Shown here: positions 8,358-9,641 of the stretch, one piece after another
Layout of the letters: each line of letters begins with the position of its first letter
How positions within the stretch are numbered: the first letter of the stretch is position 1
From: Chromatiales bacterium
GTDB taxonomy: Bacteria > Pseudomonadota > Gammaproteobacteria > Chromatiales > Chromatiaceae
Reading direction: 5' to 3'
Assembly (NCBI GenBank): GCA_022360595.1
Contig: JAKSCN010000020.1
Coordinates: 1 to 9,641 of the forward strand
DNA: 9,641 nucleotides
Notes under the pieces: model-generated
Told to the model about the DNA's origin: nothing
The model's database searches: none
Seen by the model: the letters and a program-made list of their open reading frames with translations, nothing else
Position numbers and translations under genes: made by a program

Positions 8358-9218
8358 TCAGCGTTCAGAGAGGTTTAGGTTATCCCAAAGCTTCAGTATC
8401 GTGGTCGACTGGTTCATTGTATAGAAGTGCAGGCCAGGTGCGCCTTCTGCCAGCAAGCGTTCACACATAGCAGTGACCACATCAAGGCCAAATGCCTTGA
8501 TGCTCTCTTTATCATCACCCATCGCCTCCAAGCGCTTGCGGACCCAGCGCGGGATCTCTGCCCCGCAGGCATCGGAGAAGCGCACCAGGTTGGAGTAGTT
8601 GGTGATCGGCATGATGCCGGGTACGATGGGGATATTGAGTCCCTGCTTTTCACAGATGTCGACAAACTCGAAGTAGGCGTCAGGATTATAGAAGTACTGA
8701 GTTATAGCGGCGTTGGCCCCTGCTTCTACCTTACGCTTGAAGTTTTTAACATCGGCCTCAGCAGAAGTTGCCTGGGGATGAAACTCCGGGTAAGCGGCAA
8801 CTTCGATGCGGAAGAAGTCGTCAAACTCGCTGCGGATCAGCTCAACCAACTCGTTGGCGTAGTTAAGTTCACCAAGTCCGCCCATACCGGCGCCGGAAGG
8901 CAGGTCCCCCCGCAGTGCCACCAGGCGTGTAATGCCTTGCTCCTGGTAGCGCTTGAGAATGCTGATGATCTCTTCGCGGGTGCCGCCAATACAGGAGAGG
9001 TGAGGGGCGGTCTCTATACCTTGCGAGAGCAACCAGTTGACGGTCTCAAAGGTACGGTTTTGGGTTGAGCCTCCGGCACCATAGGTGACGGAAAAATAGA
9101 GTGGATTGACAGTCGCCAGTTTGAGTACGTTGGCCTGCAATTTCTCCATGCCTGCTTCCGTTTTGGGCGGAAACAGTTCAAAACTGAATGTGGGTGTGAA
9201 TTGGGTTTGTGATTCCAT
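8358..9218 (-). CDS. metF: MetF, 5,10-methylenetetrahydrofolate reductase
   Basis: This FAD-dependent enzyme reduces 5,10-methylene-THF to 5-methyl-THF, the methyl donor for methionine synthesis. The family TIM-barrel motifs appear in order: FSFELFPPKT (11-20, with E14 matching the catalytic Glu of E. coli MetF), SVTYGAGGST (43-52), APHLSCI (71-77), ALRGDLPSG (101-109, with the flavin-site Asp D105), AAYPEFHPQA (141-150), EAGANAAITQYFY (165-177), PGIMPI (200-205) and HFYTMN (264-269). I chose the ATG at 9218, giving 286 residues, a normal bacterial length. The frame stays open to a TTG at 9254, but that codon lacks a ribosome-binding site and would add 12 residues not typical of the family. 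The Shine-Dalgarno for 9218 is weak (AGG about 12 bases upstream). MetF lies downstream of ahcY and directly before rsmE, probably in one transcript. Confidence 0.96.
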   Translation of the reverse strand: MESQTQFTPTFSFELFPPKTEAGMEKLQANVLKLATVNPLYFSVTYGAGGSTQNRTFETVNWLLSQGIETAPHLSCIGGTREEIISILKRYQEQGITRLVALRGDLPSGAGMGGLGELNYANELVELIRSEFDDFFRIEVAAYPEFHPQATSAEADVKNFKRKVEAGANAAITQYFYNPDAYFEFVDICEKQGLNIPIVPGIMPITNYSNLVRFSDACGAEIPRWVRKRLEAMGDDKESIKAFGLDVVTAMCERLLAEGAPGLHFYTMNQSTTILKLWDNLNLSER

Positions 9219-9276
9219 GGTCAAAGCATACCTATCGACGCGGATAGTGATCAAGATCGCAAGTGGAGCATACAGG

Positions 9277-9307
9277 CAAGCCCCAGAGCGTTCAGCTCTG
9301 GGGCTTG
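9277..9307 (-). terminator. Perfect 13-bp GC-rich hairpin after ahcY
   Basis: CAAGCCCCAGAGC (9277-9289) pairs without mismatch with GCTCTGGGGCTTG (9295-9307) around a 5-base loop. The hairpin starts 15 bases after the ahcY stop codon, reading the minus strand, and ends about 58 bases before the metF ATG. This is the place for a terminator of ahcY, but the bases after it (CCTGTATGCTCC) contain no T-run. It may be a partial terminator, a 3'-end stabilizing structure or a processing site that makes ahcY and metF expression differ. The structure is certain; the function is inferred. Confidence 0.55.
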
Positions 9308-9322
9308 AGTGCCTATATCCGC

Positions 9323-9641
9323 TTAGTAACGGTAATGGTCGGCTTTGTAGGGCCCCTCAACCGGGACACCGATATAGTCGGCCTGCTGTTGACTCAGCGT
9401 GGTCAGGGCTGCGCCGATCTTCGCCAAGTGTAGGCGAGCCACCTCTTCATCCAGGTGTTTGGGCAAGGTGTAGACCTGGTTGGTGTACTGTCCCTCTGCC
9501 GCGTTGAAGATCTCCATCTGGGCCAGAGTCTGGTTGGTAAAGCTGTTGGACATCACAAAACTGGGGTGGCCGGTGGCGCAACCCAGATTGACCAGTCGAC
9601 CTTCAGCCAGCAGGATGATGCGCTTGCCATCAGGGAAGATG
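9323..9641 (-). CDS. ahcY: AhcY, S-adenosylhomocysteine hydrolase (adenosylhomocysteinase), C-terminal part
   Basis: The frame is open through the right edge of the window, giving the last 105 residues of adenosylhomocysteinase; the start lies outside. The enzyme is NAD-dependent and splits S-adenosylhomocysteine into homocysteine and adenosine, removing the inhibitor made by SAM-dependent methyltransferases. The visible part begins IFPDGKRIILLAEGRLVNLG and continues with the highly conserved CATGHPSFVMSNSFTNQTLA. It then runs through YTLPKHLDEEVARLHL and ends in KADHYRY. The C-terminal Lys and Tyr of the family's K-x-x-HYRY tail reach into the NAD site of the neighbouring subunit, and both are present. 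An ATG at 9556 lies within this conserved block and is internal, so it is not the real start. MetF follows in the same direction after a 104-base gap, consistent with a methyl-cycle operon. Confidence 0.97.
   Translation of the reverse strand, partial: IFPDGKRIILLAEGRLVNLGCATGHPSFVMSNSFTNQTLAQMEIFNAAEGQYTNQVYTLPKHLDEEVARLHLAKIGAALTTLSQQQADYIGVPVEGPYKADHYRY

Noticed and set aside
8427..9068. 213-codon plus-strand open frame opposite metF
   Set aside because: It is antisense to the fully conserved metF reading frame and shows no recognizable domain; a shadow frame.
9232..9247. Short inverted repeat CTATC-N6-GATAG just before metF, overlapping its weak ribosome site
   Set aside because: The 5-bp arms are too short to claim an operator or a switch, and they resemble no methionine regulator site I recognize.
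9219..9254. Upstream TTG start for metF (12 extra residues)
   Set aside because: It has no ribosome-binding sequence, the extra residues do not resemble MetF N-termini, and the ATG at 9218 gives a normal length.
9219..9322. SAM or SAH riboswitch in the ahcY-metF gap
   Set aside because: Apart from one simple hairpin I see no multi-helix aptamer. An SAH riboswitch would usually lie upstream of ahcY, which is outside the window.

Overview
The window looks like a gammaproteobacterial chromosome of moderate GC content. The PilJ, ChpA and ChpC proteins have the arrangement known from the Pseudomonas-type Pil-Chp system, and the ahcY, metF and rsmE products also look gammaproteobacterial. I cannot name the genus from this sequence. 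No phage, insertion sequence, CRISPR array, tRNA or rRNA is visible, and coding density is very high.

Plus-strand half (1-7602): the 3' part of a twitching-motility chemosensory operon. It begins inside pilJ, the chemoreceptor. Next comes chpA, a 2044-residue hybrid histidine kinase making up almost two thirds of the window, and then chpC, a small CheW-like adaptor overlapping chpA by 4 bases (ATGA). The expected flow is PilJ signal to ChpA autophosphorylation, then phosphotransfer through its Hpt domains to its own receiver domain and to PilG/PilH-type regulators, which would lie upstream of the window. These control type IV pilus extension and retraction, and in Pseudomonas also cAMP-linked surface sensing. 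The pilK (methyltransferase) and chpB (methylesterase) genes that flank chpA in Pseudomonas are missing here.

Minus-strand half (7603-9641): an activated-methyl-cycle cluster read right to left. It has the 3' end of ahcY (S-adenosylhomocysteine hydrolase), then metF (methylenetetrahydrofolate reductase), then rsmE (SAM-dependent 16S rRNA m3U1498 methyltransferase). AhcY removes the SAH by-product and yields homocysteine. MetF supplies the methyl-THF used to turn homocysteine into methionine. RsmE uses SAM. The chpC and rsmE genes converge with only 20 bases between their stop codons.

I see no wholly new system. The most notable points are the reduced Hpt array of ChpA with a long acidic linker, a near-identical 228-bp tandem duplication inside that linker, the missing adaptation enzymes, the same-frame pilJ / 12-codon ORF / chpA junction, and a perfect 13-bp hairpin without a T-tract between ahcY and metF.
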